Shown: positions 47,801 to 60,611, counted from the first letter of the stretch. The stretch: 64,000 bases of DNA from Adiantum capillus-veneris (GCA_014529385.2 CM043962.1:123556470-123620469); one strand, 5' to 3'. Notes: generated by a model from the letters alone, not told the origin. Made by a program: numbers and translations.

Positions 47801-50549
47801 TAAAGCTTCTTAGCTCATGTAGATTCCTTGGGTTAGGCCATGATTTTATTACCTCTAACTTTGATGGATCCATACGAATACCATCGTGAGAGATAATATG
47901 GCCTAGATATTGAATCTCTTGAAGGAAGAATTCACTTTTCTTTTGGTTGAGAAAAAGTTTGTTCTCCCTCAAGGCTTGAAAAATCACTTGGAGATGTTGC
48001 TTATGTTCCTCCAAAGACTTGGAGTAGATGATGATATCATCGAAGAACACTCCAGTGAATTTTCGATATGGTCTAAAAATTTTCTCCATCAAACGATTGA
48101 ACGTAGCTGGTGCATTAGTCAAGCCAAAAGGCATGACTAGATATTCATAAAGACCAAATGTTGTGCGAAACGCGGTCTTTAAGATATCCTCATCCACTAT
48201 CCTTATTTGATGATAGCCACTCTTAAGGTCAATCCTACTGAAGTAGGTAGAGCCTTGTAGCTTATCAAACAGATCTTCTACCCGAGGTACGGGAAATCTG
48301 TTTTTGATAGTGATATGGTTTAGTGCTCGATAGTCCACACACATACGGTATGTACCATCTTTCTTTTGCACTAAAAGGACTGGAGAACAAAAGGGAGAGG
48401 AACTAGGCCTCACCATCCCTTTGTCTACCAGCTCTTGTACTTGCCTCATGATCTCCTCTTGTTGAGCTTGTGAGACTCGATAAGGAGGTTTGTTAGGCGG
48501 TGAGCTTCCTGGAAGGAGCTCAATACGATGGTCATCATCCCCTCGTTTTGGAGGTAGGTCCATAGGGATATCATCGATGAACACATCTTGGAATCCTTTT
48601 AGAAAAGTAGACAAGTCTAACTCTTCTTGATTCCTATCATTTTCATTTGATGAAACATTATTAGCTTTTAGAGACTCTTTGACATAAATCATGTACGCAG
48701 AAACTGAGCTCTTCATTGATTTATCAAAAGAAAGAGGATTTACAAGTGGAATAGTGCGAGCACGCTCACTAGCATCTATATACATGTTCTTTCCCCTGTA
48801 GGTGAAGTAAATTCTCCTTTCAGGGAACTTCATGTTGGCAGCCATGCGATCAAACCATGGTGCCCCTAGGATAACATCCTGATGTTGGAGGGGAGAGATG
48901 AAGAAGTCTTCTTTGTCGACATAGATTTGGACATGAAGCCTCAACTTCGCAATCAAGGGAGTAACGGAGGCTTGTTGTCCCTTGAAAGCTGCATCAGCTG
49001 TTACTATATCTCCCATCTCAAAAGCTTGAATGCCCAACTTGGTGGCCAACTCTATTGATATGAAGTTGAGAGTAGAGCCAGGGTCAAACAAGATGAAGGC
49101 ATCATGCTCTCTTACCTTTCCCCAAGCATAGGAGAGTGATGATCCTTTGCAATGAGCATCCTCTTTTGGAGCTTCGATGGTGGAAGCCCTAGGAGTCTCA
49201 TTGCGAGTATTCTTCTTGGGGCAAGAACGATAGCCATGTCCTTGCTCCCCACACTTGAAACACTTATGGTCCTTGCGAAAAGCTTCAAGCTCTTCACGAG
49301 AGAGTTTGTTTTTACCTTTGTAAACTCCCTTCTCCTTGGACCGATTGTTGTTGTTGTTGTTGGAAGTGCCTTGGGAGTTATTTTGAGCATTGGATTTCCC
49401 CTTTGCATCATTTTTATCTTTGTTTTCCATGGGCTTGACATTACGTCTAGCCCCTTGATGGAAATTGATGCGTGAAGCAACCATGGTGTGGTGGATTACT
49501 TCGGTAATAGTACCGGGCCGTTGAGAGTTGATATATTCGGCCATCTCTTCAGGTAATCCCGCACAGAATTGTTGTCTTTGCTCGGCAAAGTCTATCTTTT
49601 GAAAGACAGTAGCTTTGAGATGTAAATCCCAAAACTTATCTACATACTTGTTGATAGACTCATGAGAGAGGAGCTTCAAGCCGCGCCATTCGGTAAGAAC
49701 TTTATCTTTAGTATCGCTTGGAAGAAATTGCTTCATGATGGAAACTCGTAGAGTTTTCCATGTCTTTGGGGCTTCTCCATTGCCACGAAGGCTAGCCCAC
49801 CATTGACGAGCTAATTTTTGGAAGTGCATAGCTACATGGCGTAGCTTGGAGGACTCTGTGAAGCCCTCGTCCCCAAAGGCCGCATCAAATTGCTGGATGA
49901 AGGCCAACACTTTGTCGGTAGCACCAAAGGTGCCATCGTAGGTGAGAAAAGAGATACTCTTTCCTCCCTTCTTGAACTTCTTTAGCTTTTGTGACCTTCG
50001 CCATGCAGGAAATGATTTGCGATGCCCTCCCCTCTTGTATTCTCTAGGAGAATAGCCATAACTTTCATCGGAAGAGAAGGAAGGTGAAGAAGAAGGAGAA
50101 GAGGGTGACCTCTTCCTAGCCCTTTTCTTCCTTTGTTTCCTCTCTTGCCTTTGAGAGTGATGAGGAGAAGGACTATGGGTTGCTCTTTTCCTCTTGGGAG
50201 GAGTAGGCGATCGTCTAGACCGCCTTCTTCGTGGAGCCACATCTTCAGAAGAACTTAGACTTTCATTGCTTTCTTTCTCTTTGGATTCCTCCTCTCGAAT
50301 GGGAGAGAGTCTTCTTTTGGGGGTCTCTTCAAGAGGCCTCCTAAGCTCTCTCTCCTCTTGGAGAGGAAGGGAAATTCCATAGGCACGAAGTTGTTGAGTA
50401 ACTTCGGCTTGCAAGGTAGGGTTGCCCATAGCTTGTTGCAACCTAGTCACAAGATAATTCACAAACATGGGAGCATCATCATTAGCACCTTCATGTGCAA
50501 AATCAAAGCTATCAATGTTCATTCTACTCTCTTGATTATTGTCAGCCAT
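47781..50549 (-). CDS. Gag-protease-RT ORF of the young chromovirus (922 codons)
   Basis: Starts MADNNQESRMNID. Residues about 80-190 are Arg/Ser/Lys-rich. The Gag core spans about 200-340 (FLTYDGTFGATDKVLAFIQ ... ARQWWASLRG). A zinc knuckle CFKCGEQGHGYRSC lies at about 428-441. Protease has DPGST at about 486 and DVILGAPWF further on. RT spans about 690-900 with [32 protein letters not shown] and catalytic FFDD at about 835. It ends in FIGMCIL at a frame break inside RT, then a stop. The same break is found in the old copy near 4.79 kb. Gag and Pol are fused in one frame, as in many chromoviruses. Confidence 0.92.
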   Translation of the reverse strand: MADNNQESRMNIDSFDFAHEGANDDAPMFVNYLVTRLQQAMGNPTLQAEVTQQLRAYGISLPLQEERELRRPLEETPKRRLSPIREEESKEKESNESLSSSEDVAPRRRRSRRSPTPPKRKRATHSPSPHHSQRQERKQRKKRARKRSPSSPSSSPSFSSDESYGYSPREYKRGGHRKSFPAWRRSQKLKKFKKGGKSISFLTYDGTFGATDKVLAFIQQFDAAFGDEGFTESSKLRHVAMHFQKLARQWWASLRGNGEAPKTWKTLRVSIMKQFLPSDTKDKVLTEWRGLKLLSHESINKYVDKFWDLHLKATVFQKIDFAEQRQQFCAGLPEEMAEYINSQRPGTITEVIHHTMVASRINFHQGARRNVKPMENKDKNDAKGKSNAQNNSQGTSNNNNNNRSKEKGVYKGKNKLSREELEAFRKDHKCFKCGEQGHGYRSCPKKNTRNETPRASTIEAPKEDAHCKGSSLSYAWGKVREHDAFILFDPGSTLNFISIELATKLGIQAFEMGDIVTADAAFKGQQASVTPLIAKLRLHVQIYVDKEDFFISPLQHQDVILGAPWFDRMAANMKFPERRIYFTYRGKNMYIDASERARTIPLVNPLSFDKSMKSSVSAYMIYVKESLKANNVSSNENDRNQEELDLSTFLKGFQDVFIDDIPMDLPPKRGDDDHRIELLPGSSPPNKPPYRVSQAQQEEIMRQVQELVDKGMVRPSSSPFCSPVLLVQKKDGTYRMCVDYRALNHITIKNRFPVPRVEDLFDKLQGSTYFSRIDLKSGYHQIRIVDEDILKTAFRTTFGLYEYLVMPFGLTNAPATFNRLMEKIFRPYRKFTGVFFDDIIIYSKSLEEHKQHLQVIFQALRENKLFLNQKKSEFFLQEIQYLGHIISHDGIRMDPSKLEVIKSWPNPRNLHELRSFIGMCIL

Positions 50550-50950
50550 GTTAACAAAATTTTATGTATGTTCTTAGTGTATGCTTTGGCAATTCAAAAC
50601 CTTAGTTGCCACTCCTCTTAGCCTTTGAAAATCGGCTCTTAAGTATCTACACCCACGGCTCAAAGTGGTTAATTATAGAGAGTAGAGGAGTAGGTCTAAC
50701 ATAGCAGAGTTGCCAAGGGCTAGCTCCTTTCGGACTTCTTATGGCTCAATAATGGTAAAGCCGTAGGCAAGTCTAAAAAGACTCCATTATTAAGTCCAAA
50801 GCTCCCGAGGTGTGCACCATCCCCCACATAGTGGGCTTAACAAAACCGGTATTAGATCCCAGTTCCACTTACTCTATTATAATTAACAACATCAACCATT
50901 TATAGGCTACTTAAGGACCTCTCTTCTTAAGCAAGAAAAGAGAAACCAAA
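50550..50950 (-). other. Leader between PBS and gag of the young chromovirus
   Basis: About 400 bp non-coding. It matches the leader of the old copy at 7525-7884 in layout. Confidence 0.7.
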
Positions 50951-50951
50951 T

Positions 50952-50963
50952 GCTCTGATACCA
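50952..50963 (-). other. Primer-binding site, initiator-Met tRNA
   Basis: The minus strand reads TGGTATCAGAGC, then A where the tRNA would predict C. It is one base inside the LTR border at 50965. Confidence 0.9.
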
Positions 50964-50964
50964 A

Positions 50965-52588
50965 TGCAATGGAATTTGCCTATTCAATTTGAGAATAGCG
51001 GAATTTAATGAGAGTACTTTCAGAAATGATTTTGTGAGCATAGCGGGTAGACATAATTGAAGATAGCAACATAATCATAGCAATTAGTTAACTTGGCATA
51101 GACAATACTTTTGCAAGAGAGAGAGTTTAGAGAACATGACAACAATTGAGGACCGGATTTATGTGGAGCCGGTCCCCCCTCCAATAGGCATTTGTATTAT
51201 GATTTCTCCCATAAAGAGAGACTTGTTACAATACAGTCTTTGTGTTCCTTGTGACCTAGGTGATGCCATGAAGATGGAAGGCTTCATGCACCACAAACAT
51301 AACATAAACTTGAAGAAAGCTTTAACTATCCCAAGCCTCAGTCCCAAGACCTCAAACACCTTCGAAGGTGGAGAGAGCTAGCAGGGAATGAGGGTAGGGA
51401 AGAGGAAGAAGAAACATTTCGTAGGAGAAAGAATTAGTTCCTCACTTATCATACTCTTGTTGCTAGCATACATAATAGCATAGTAATGAAGAAGAAGGAG
51501 ATGGCAAGCTTAAGCATTGAAGCATGGCTCTTGGTTGGATTTGCACTCCATAGCCAAGAGTGTTGGTGTAGGCTCTCAACCTCTACTTGCTTGGAGAGGG
51601 AGCTCTTGCACTTTGCATATCACACAATGAGAGTGCTTGTGAGTGTGTGTGGGTGAGTATACCCCCTAGGCACCCCCCTAGCTTGCTTGGGTCGACCCCC
51701 CCTTGTAGCTCATGCCTGAAGCTCATTGGACCCCTCCAGGCCTAGCCAATCACAAGCAGGAGCCATTACAAGCAACATGGGTAGCCTTGGGACAAGTGTC
51801 CCCCTTTCCCCTTTGAGAGAGAGGACTTGATAAATGCTAAAACAATTAGATAATTCATGTAATTTATCATTGGACCCCTTTGAAGCCTAGCCAATAGGCT
51901 TCAAGCAACACATGAAGGTAACATGGGTAGGGGCCTGACATGTGTCCTTGCTGCCTCTTCAAGATGGGCTTCCCTTGTGTGTGTGAGTGGGTGTTCTCTC
52001 TCTAGGCCCTAGGAAAAGGGCTCGCCCCCCCTCTTGTAGGAATGCTTTTGACTTTTAGGTGATCAAGCACCTTACTCACCAAGCATGACAAAGCACTTGA
52101 ACTAGGGGGGGTTCCCACAAGCATCTCAGGCAAGCTTCTCAAGGCACCTCAAGTACTTTAATCATGCAGCAAGTCAAGCACCTCAAGCATGGAGCCAGTC
52201 AAGCACCTCAAGCATCTTAATCAAGCACCTCAAGCATGAAAAACACCTCAAGCATGACAAGCACCTCAAGCAGGACAAGCACCTCGAGCTTGGGCCGGGT
52301 TCCCACCTCAAGCTCAGCCCTAGCTTACTTAAGGTCAAAAGGACTTTTACACACATTTATTGGAGGTCTTCAATGAAGCTAACCCTAAGGTCTTATGCTC
52401 CATGGGTTAGCCTTGCTCTTTGATAGACCATCTCCCTTTTGGGCCCCTTTACATTGGCCCCGTGTTGAGATAGATCTAAAAGCACATACCTATATCTTAA
52501 CACTTGTTCCCGCTTATTCTCCCACATTAAGTGATCAATTTAATATGAGAAAATCATTTGGGTTAGTTAGATATTAGATTTTATGACA
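50965..52588 (-). repeat. 5' LTR of the young chromovirus
   Basis: Plus-strand ends are TGCAATGG and TTTTATGACA. Nearly identical to 43788-45410. The minisatellite is at 52063-52293. It should contain the element's promoter on the minus strand, but I could not place it with confidence. Confidence 0.95.
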
Positions 52589-52594
52589 TGGTTG

Positions 52595-53060
52595 AGTCTT
52601 TCAAGGAGGGGAAAATCTCAAATTTCATCTATAGCAATTTGGTCATACAGGCAAACCTAGGCATTGTTTATAGAATTTGTTCATACATGTAAACCCTAGC
52701 ATTATGTCTATCTGTACATGTAGACCATGGCCAAGGGGGCATAAAACACACATGTAGGGCTTTCTAAGTATGGTGAACTTATCACAACTATGGAAGAGCT
52801 ACTAGATCTAGGTATGGGTTTAACTTCAAGCTTTGGCCACTTTGAACTTTTTATAGCGGGAAGGGCATGCTCCACCATCGAGTGGCCTTTTTGATTGCAT
52901 ACATGAAAGCCAGAGAGAATACACAACTTCACAAAAATAGGAATTTTGATATTATTCAAACTAAGGGAACATACATGAAAGTTATAGACAAAGCAGATTA
53001 TTTATATCCACTAAACAAACAATGGAGATTGCAATGGCCTGAATCAAATTGAAACATTGT
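52595..53060. other. No gene recognised
   Basis: Right flank of the young chromovirus. It continues the sequence interrupted at 43787. A repeated phrase about CATACA...AAACCCTAG is visible at 52640-52700. No domain. Confidence 0.4.
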
Positions 53061-53480
53061 TGCAAGTAGCATTTAAGACCCCCCATGAGCTAGTATAATG
53101 AATTTCCTCCTATGGAAGGTGATATGGGAGACATTACCGACCGAGATCAAGGTAAAAGTCATAGGGATAGGCACATAGCTCTGCTCGAGATGTAAAGTGG
53201 ATATTGAAGACCCCCTTTGTCTTTTCAAGGACTTCTTAGCCACGAGAGGTTTGGCAAAAAAATTTGCACATGGGTGCAAAAAACTTCGAAGATCCGCTTT
53301 TTCAGGAAGGACTTGCTACTAGGAGTAAAGGACTTGCTTTTTCAGGAAGGACTTGCTACTAGGAGTAAAGGCTATCAAAAGCAAAGCCATTCTAATTTAC
53401 ACACATATAATCCAATTCTGCTATCTCAAACAAACTTGGAAATCAAGAAAATTTTAAGTTTTTAAAGAAATCGCTACAAC
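53060..53480 (+). pseudogene. LINE-like reverse-transcriptase zinc-binding relict
   Basis: The plus strand reads FLLWKVIWETLPTEIKVKV, then, after a stop, LCSRCKVDIEDPLCLF. The spacing of W-K, L-P-T, C-x-x-C and E-D-x-x-x-L-F matches the zinc-binding segment after the RT of plant LINEs and related proteins. Stops and a small internal duplication (53296-53375) show it is dead. No RT palm or poly(A) tail was found. Confidence 0.4.
53296..53375. repeat. 40-bp tandem duplication
   Basis: GCTTTTTCAGGAAGGACTTG and the following 20 bases occur twice in a row (53296 and 53336) with almost no change. Confidence 0.9.
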
Positions 53481-53796
53481 GGACAAATTTGGAGATATCA
53501 TACAAGAAATTAGGGAATGGAGTTCTCTTTGTCAGAGAAAACAAGGACTTTGATGAGTGGAATCAAACACTCATGTACATTAGAAACTCAGATAGTATTA
53601 ACTATGGGCTACCTGTTAGAAATCAATAGACATTCTCAATCAAATCTGTTTAAGTAACTTTGAGAAGGCCAAGGTCCTTGCCCCCTTCTATATCTGTTGG
53701 CTACTCAATGTTCAGTCAATACTTGAGGCCTTTTGTATATTAATTTTTGAGTTATATAATTCTTCCACTCACAATTGTGAGTATGGCCAAAAGAAA

Positions 53797-54677
<881 letters not shown>

Positions 54678-55037
54678 TTCATCACGTTCACTTCAACGCA
54701 GGGACATTCAGAAGGCGGGAACGAAGCTACGTGCACAGAAAGCATGGTAAAGATGCAACAAGTTGAGGTGGCACTCATTGCACTGCTTTTTCCCCTGCAC
54801 ACATGTCGTCAGCTGGACAATAGCGGCAATGGCTGGTGCGTTCAACAAGCCATGTGCGCAATCAGACGGCCGATGAGATCTGTTCCTCATGCCACCGAAC
54901 GCATGAGACACCGTGCCATGTGCGCGTTACATCTCTCTCTCTCTCTCTCCCCCCCACTCCCCGGCCATGGGTTTCCACGTCAACCTTTGTGATATGGAAA
55001 ATGGCTTGCAAGGTGGAAGTAAAGTCGCGACTCGCGA

Positions 55038-55045
55038 TATAAAGG
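55038..55045 (+). promoter_or_regulatory. Candidate TATA box of the aldehyde dehydrogenase gene
   Basis: TATAAAGG in a GC-rich context, about 800 bp before the proposed ATG. If used, the leader would be long or contain an intron. (CT)n tracts lie on both sides (54931-54948 and 55170-55198). No other TATA-like site nearer the ATG stood out. Confidence 0.35.
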
Positions 55046-55167
55046 AGCGCAAGGAGAGTGTGATGAGAATTCAGTGCTAAACACACAGTGTGTGGCTTCT
55101 CCACCTACAATCATCGGGTTGTACGCGGGTCATGCAAGATCGAATTGCACACGCACGTCCGCAGGTT

Positions 55168-55198
<31 letters not shown>

Positions 55199-55841
55199 GA
55201 TCGCTCAGATGTGCATTTTCTTTTTGCCTCTGCTCATACCCAGCTCGCCCTTCAGCTCGCTCCGCAAACCCGCCCGCGGCTTCGCGCACAGCAAGCTTTG
55301 ATGCGCTACTGTGCTTCCACGAGCTCAGCGGAGCTTCCTGCTGGCTCCTACTCTTGTGTTTTGTAATAAGCAAAAGCTTGCAAAAGGGATTGATGCTCCA
55401 GAGGTCTTCATTTCTCTACCTATGCCTTTCGTGTTGCCTCCACTTTTGTGAAGTTTCCTTTAATGCACAGTAATTCTAAGCTGGACAGTTCATCTTCTCT
55501 CCTAGTGGGCTGCTGTTGAGGCACCTTTTCAATGACCGTTTGGTACTTCATGGGTCCTTCATCCCTACCCTATATTGTTTTATTTTGTTCTCGGCTTGCA
55601 GACTGGTGATGTTCAGGCTCCCTCATGTAGGGCATGAGGGGTTGTGAGTGTGCGCACGCACGATCTCGTTCTATTGCTTTCAAGGAATTTTTGCAGTGTC
55701 AAGATTCTCAATTTGATCGATAACAAAATAAAGTTTGATAATTTTTCTGAATACGGATTCACTGTGTTTGTCGGTTTAGGTGGGAAGACACGTTGATTCC
55801 TATTGAAAAGGAGAAGAGCTGGTCCTAAGCACATACTCTCT

Positions 55842-57328
55842 ATGGGGCTCCTCCATGCGGCGGCGGCGGTGGCGTTTGCATCAACAACTATTCGTGCAAG
55901 TTCATCTTCGGCTGCAGGTGACATTCGGCTTTGTTTTCTATGTTTCTCTGTTTTCGTGGTGCATGTGTATACATTGTGCATTGGTCAAGTACCGGAAGAG
56001 GGCAATTTTCAAGGAATGTGGTCCACTGATAAGGATACATCTTTCTTGATGTCGGACAAGTATGAGATTGAAAGTGTTGTTGTGCTAAGCCCTTTTTTAA
56101 AAAATGATCATGGTGCCAAAAAATTCACCTTATTTTTTTGGCTCCTTTGAATACTATGTAAGTGCCAAAATGAAGTGCCGTAGAAATGTGTTAGCCTTTG
56201 CCTGTTTCCAAAGAACCTTCTGAAGTGTGTATCAGCAATCTCCTGCAGGATAAAAATCACGTTTGAATCTCGCTTTATGTCTGACTTTCTTGTGTCATTT
56301 TTGATGCTAGTAACAAGTCAAAGTTCAATAAATCAACAAATCAATATCAAACTTAAAACTGTGAATCAAGTTAATTTTGTCTTTCAACAAATTATACTTT
56401 AATTGGAATTGTGCTCTATGTCTTAGACTGTCTTCTGTTTGTGATTCTAGTCAGGAGATATGGCATGAGATGGACGACACGCTGCCTGTTGAGCACTTCA
56501 GCTGAGGCTGTTGCTGAGCCAATCAAGCCTTCTATCTCTATTGGCCTTACAAATCTTCTTATTAATGGGAAATTTGTGGAGGCTGCATCAGGTAATGTGA
56601 AACTAGTCTTGTGATCTAATTTGTTTAAACATCTTACTTCTAGGAAGCTTGCAGAAGCATGTTGACTCCTTGTAAAAAGATTTAGTTTCACGTTTGGAAG
56701 CCAGCAGAAGCGCACACATTTCTTCCATGTAAGAGTCGATTAGCACCACGGCCTACTCACTTTTGGAAATACTTTCCTTTAGAAGTTCTTCTCAGTGGGC
56801 CGAAGACATGCGCGCCACATATGACTAAATTGCTCTAAGCGATATCTTTTCTTGACACTATTATAGATTACGGCACTTAGTAGGCTTTTGATAGGTCCAA
56901 TTCTTGTAGCATGAAGAGAGGTGAAAAGCCTACATTGGTTATGTGTGAGGGCTGTACAAACATTGTGGCCAGTAGGCTGATTGTATAAAGTTGTGTGTTT
57001 TATCTTTATGGGAAAAACAACACGGTTTGGAATTGGACTATACAAATTATCATAGAAGTGTAACCAGGCTCAAGGATAGGGCTATTGCTGATAGTATGCA
57101 TAGTTATTAGTTGGTCCTTACACCTTGACACAATTTTAAAAGATGTGTGCAAAAGTGGTATATATTGGTATAGGATTGCAAAACCATGGAATGATTCAGC
57201 AAAAAAAGGCTAGGAAAATGACATTGCAGCTGGGGAAAAACATTATACTGCAAGCTGAAATAGCCGAAAGCAGGCAAATTGTTTCTAATCCTTAGAAATG
57301 GTGTGTTTAGGAACTAAAACTAAAATTG

Positions 57329-57386
<58 letters not shown>

Positions 57387-60191
57387 TATGTTTTGTTAAT
57401 GTAGGTAAGACATTCCCCACTATAGATCCTCGCACAGAAGAGGTGATTGCACATGTTGCAGAGGGTGATGTAGAAGATGTCAACAGGGCTGTAAAAGCTG
57501 CACGTAAAGCGTTTGATCATGGACCATGGCCAAAGATGACTCCCTACGTAAGTATATGAACAAATGAGGATTTCAGCTGTCGTCTTTTGTAATTTTGGCA
57601 TAGTGCATGGGAGTTCTGTTGTTGCCTCAATGTTGTTCATAAAACTTTAATCAACTGAAAGTTAATCTCCTAGCTAATTAATGTTTGCTTGCATTCTTTT
57701 TGGCACAGCAAAGGTCTAAAATCCTACTTAAATTTGCTGATAAAGTTGAGGAGCATGCTGATGAGCTGGCTACTTTAGAAAGTTTAGACTCAGGAAAGCC
57801 TTATGAACAATCTCGTCACATTGAGGTTCCAGGGGTGGCAAGGTTGTTCCGGTACTATGCAGGTGAATAAAACTCTTGTGCCGTTAATTTAAGGGTTCTG
57901 TCTGGTTCTCTGAACTCTCTTTCATGGTATTGAACTGAGGCAGATGTTGAGATTTTTGCTCAAGCTTAGCATTGCTTTGTGCTCTCAATGCTAACTGGAC
58001 GTTGCGGCTGTACTTGCAGGTTGGGCTGACAAGATTCATGGGCTGACTATGCCTGCTGATGGAGCATATGCTGTTCAGACCCTGCATGAGCCAATTGGTG
58101 TAGCAGGACAGATTATTCCTTGGAATTTTCCACTGCTCATGTTTACTTGGAAAGTGGGCCCTGCCCTTGCTTGTGGTAATACCATAGTATTGAAGACAGC
58201 TGAGCAGACGCCCTTATCTGCCTTGCTAGTTGGCAAACTTTTGCATGAGGTTTAACTCATTGCACCTTTACCAGAAGTTCACTCAATTTCATTGGTTGTT
58301 TTCTGCACCTCATCGTACTTGTAGCTCAACATTTTATGCAGGCCGGACTTCCTGAAGGTGTGCTAAACATTGTCTCTGGATTTGGGCCAACTGCAGGAGC
58401 AGCCATTGCTAGCCACATGGATATCGATAAGGTTAGTATTTTCGTTAAATTTTTTACTCAAAAGTCTTTTCAGTGGCTGTTTCTGGAGAGGTTTTGAGCT
58501 CCATGGGATGTTTATCCAGGACATTGAAGGCAGTTGGCATGCTTGCAACAATAAGTCTAAATGTGTGCAAGTCTGTTTGAAAGACTCTGCTAGACGAAGA
58601 AATATTAATAATGAGCTACTTCTCTGAGCAGCTAGCATTCACAGGCTCCACCGAAGTTGGAAAGATTGTCTCTCAAGCTGCTGCAGCAAGTAACTTGAAG
58701 CCTGTTACCTTAGAGCTGGGTGGAAAGTCTCCATTTATCATCACAGAAGATTCAGACATTGATCATGCTGTTGAGCTCTCCCACTTTGCTCTTTTCTTCA
58801 ACCAGGTTTGTGGCCTTTGTTGATAATTACTGTTTGTATCAAAGCAAGCAAGGACTGCAAAGGTATGTCTGTGCGCTGGTTTAGGGACAATGTTGTTGTG
58901 CTGGATCGAGGACATTTGTTCACGAGAGCATCTATGATGAGTTTCTTGAAAAAGCAAAGGCCCGCGCGTTGAGGCGGGTAGTTGGTGATCCCTTTCAGAA
59001 GGGTGTAGAACAGGGTCCTCAGGTGTGCAAATGTTATTGCATGTTCTTATATTGCTGAATGTACTGAAAAATGAATTGCTTTGTCGATGCTAGTCCTTCA
59101 TTTCACTGTGTTCCTGATTAAAGATATCTTTGTTCCAGGTCAGTGATGAACAGTTCGACAAGGTGATGGGCTACATTAAAATAGGCCAGGAAGAAGGTGC
59201 AAGATTGCTTACAGGGGGGGAACGATTTGGCAGCAAAGGTTATTACATCAAACCAACTATTTTCGCCGATGTGCAGGTAACTGTTACCTCTCTGATTATG
59301 AAGGCTCAAAGACTTCCAAGAGAGCTTGCTCTGCTAGTTAGTGTACGTAGAGGTCTTACAACCCCATATTCTAACCATCTGAACAAGGTGAAGGGTCACA
59401 ATGGCTGACATAAAAGGATGAGAAAGGGTGTGTGTGACCCACTCACTACTCAATGCCCATGTTTATAGAAATAGGAAAACAATGCCAACTATCTCTCACA
59501 GGGGCCTAGATATAAGTTTATGCTTTTCCTATAAGAAAGTTTGACATCATTACCTTGCCATGTGGCACACAGTCCTCTCGAGAGGTCCACGCTTTACTAA
59601 GGCCTTATGTAGGCCAAAAAGGATCTTTTGTGTAGCTTGAGCGCAATCTAGTTTAGGTAATAGAGAGCAGGAATTCAAATGGTGCTAGTGTCTGATATCT
59701 ATTCTGATGGTTGAACAGGATGATAATAGTGTGCTTGTGTTTGTAGGATGGAATGACCATCTCGAAGGAGGAGATTTTTGGCCCAGTTCAGTCAATCACC
59801 AAATACAAGTTAGTATATCTTTTAGATTCAACTAATTGAGTCGTTAAGTTGTTTCCATTAGAAGACTCTCCATAGGGTCATCCCTTCGATCATTATTCTG
59901 AATGTGATTTGTTGCAGGAAACTTTCTGAGGTAATAGAGAGAGCAAATGCCTCCCCATATGGTTTGGCTGCAGGAGTGTTCACCAAAAACTTAGACACAG
60001 CCAATACATTGAGCCGTGCCTTGCGAGTAGGAACTGTATGGATAAACTGTTTCGATGTTTTTGATGCGGCCATACCTTTTGGTGGGTACAAAATGAGTGG
60101 GCACGGCCGGGAGAAAGGTGTTTACTCTTTGAACAATTATCTACAGGTGAAAGCTGTTGTCACGCCCATTAGAGATCCTGCTTGGCTGTAA
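55842..60191 (+). CDS. ALDH2B: Mitochondrial aldehyde dehydrogenase, family 2 (ALDH2B type), 11 coding exons
   Basis: Exons: 55842-55917, 56451-56591, 57405-57547, 57709-57862, 58020-58249, 58342-58431, 58632-58805, 58885-59022, 59139-59276, 59747-59808, 59918-60191. Phases agree, all introns are GT-AG, and the product is 539 residues, normal for plant ALDH2B. It oxidises aldehydes such as acetaldehyde to acids with NAD+. Residues 1-43 lack Asp and Glu and have five Arg, like a mitochondrial presequence. Key residues are Asn207 (PWNFP), the TGSTEVGK loop from 282, Glu306 (ELGGKS) and nucleophile Cys340 (QCCCAG). The Asn-Cys and Glu-Cys spacings of 133 and 34 equal those of human ALDH2. The C-terminus ends DPAWL. 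The start is the first ATG in the open frame. Exon 1 is the least certain exon, though its phase-1 junction fits exon 2. Confidence 0.93.
57331..57382. repeat. (TC)26 microsatellite next to a splice acceptor
   Basis: Pure TC repeat of 52 bp in intron 2 of the aldehyde dehydrogenase gene, ending 22 bases before the AG of exon 3. It acts as or extends the polypyrimidine tract. Confidence 0.95.
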
Positions 60192-60385
60192 ATGTTGAAT
60201 CAAAGCCCATTAGCTTGCTCTTTGAGAGTTTGTTTCGGTTTTGCCTACTTGTAATCCTGAATTATGCATACATCTTGCCATGTCCAGTGTAAAGCTTACC
60301 TCTTCCTTGTGTCTATAGCAATATGAAACAAAAGATTGGCTTAAAGAAAAATTACGAAGGGGTGTATATATATGTGCTTATTAGT

Positions 60386-60424
<39 letters not shown>

Positions 60425-60611
60425 CATGTTTCACCGCATTATGGCATTCGTCGTCAATTGGTTTAATATGAAAATTTGGCCACATTCTGCTGGCTGTAAA
60501 ATTGAGTTGGTGATTGTACATCTAGTTCATTATGCCTCAACTCCGTCATTGAACTTAGCTTTCTTGCCAATGAGACGATTTCGAAATGGTCAAATTGTGA
60601 TCACGAGGAAA
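60192..60611. other. 3' flank of the aldehyde dehydrogenase gene
   Basis: Contains the presumed 3' UTR. A (GA)n tract is at 60386-60422. No clear second gene. Confidence 0.5.

Larger units (their letters stand above)
43788..52588 (-). mobile_element. Young full-length chromovirus (Ty3/gypsy with chromodomain)
   Basis: 8801 bp. LTRs of 1623 and 1624 bp differ, by my reading, at about two substitutions and three single-base indels. The flanks share TGGTTG (43782-43787 and 52589-52594). The solo LTR of this family has a 5-bp duplication, so one of the six bases may be chance. Order on the minus strand: LTR, PBS, gag-protease-RT, RNase H-integrase, integrase C-terminus, chromodomain, purine tract, LTR. 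Despite its youth, pol is broken in three places: about 47790, 46241 and 45950. Confidence 0.95.

Noticed and set aside
55090-55473. 127-residue plus-strand ORF upstream of the aldehyde dehydrogenase start
   Set aside because: Crosses a CT tract, has no recognisable domain and lies in the likely leader region.
58363-58638. Minus-strand ORFs within the aldehyde dehydrogenase locus
   Set aside because: Antisense shadows of exons and introns; the plus-strand exon chain is complete and in phase.
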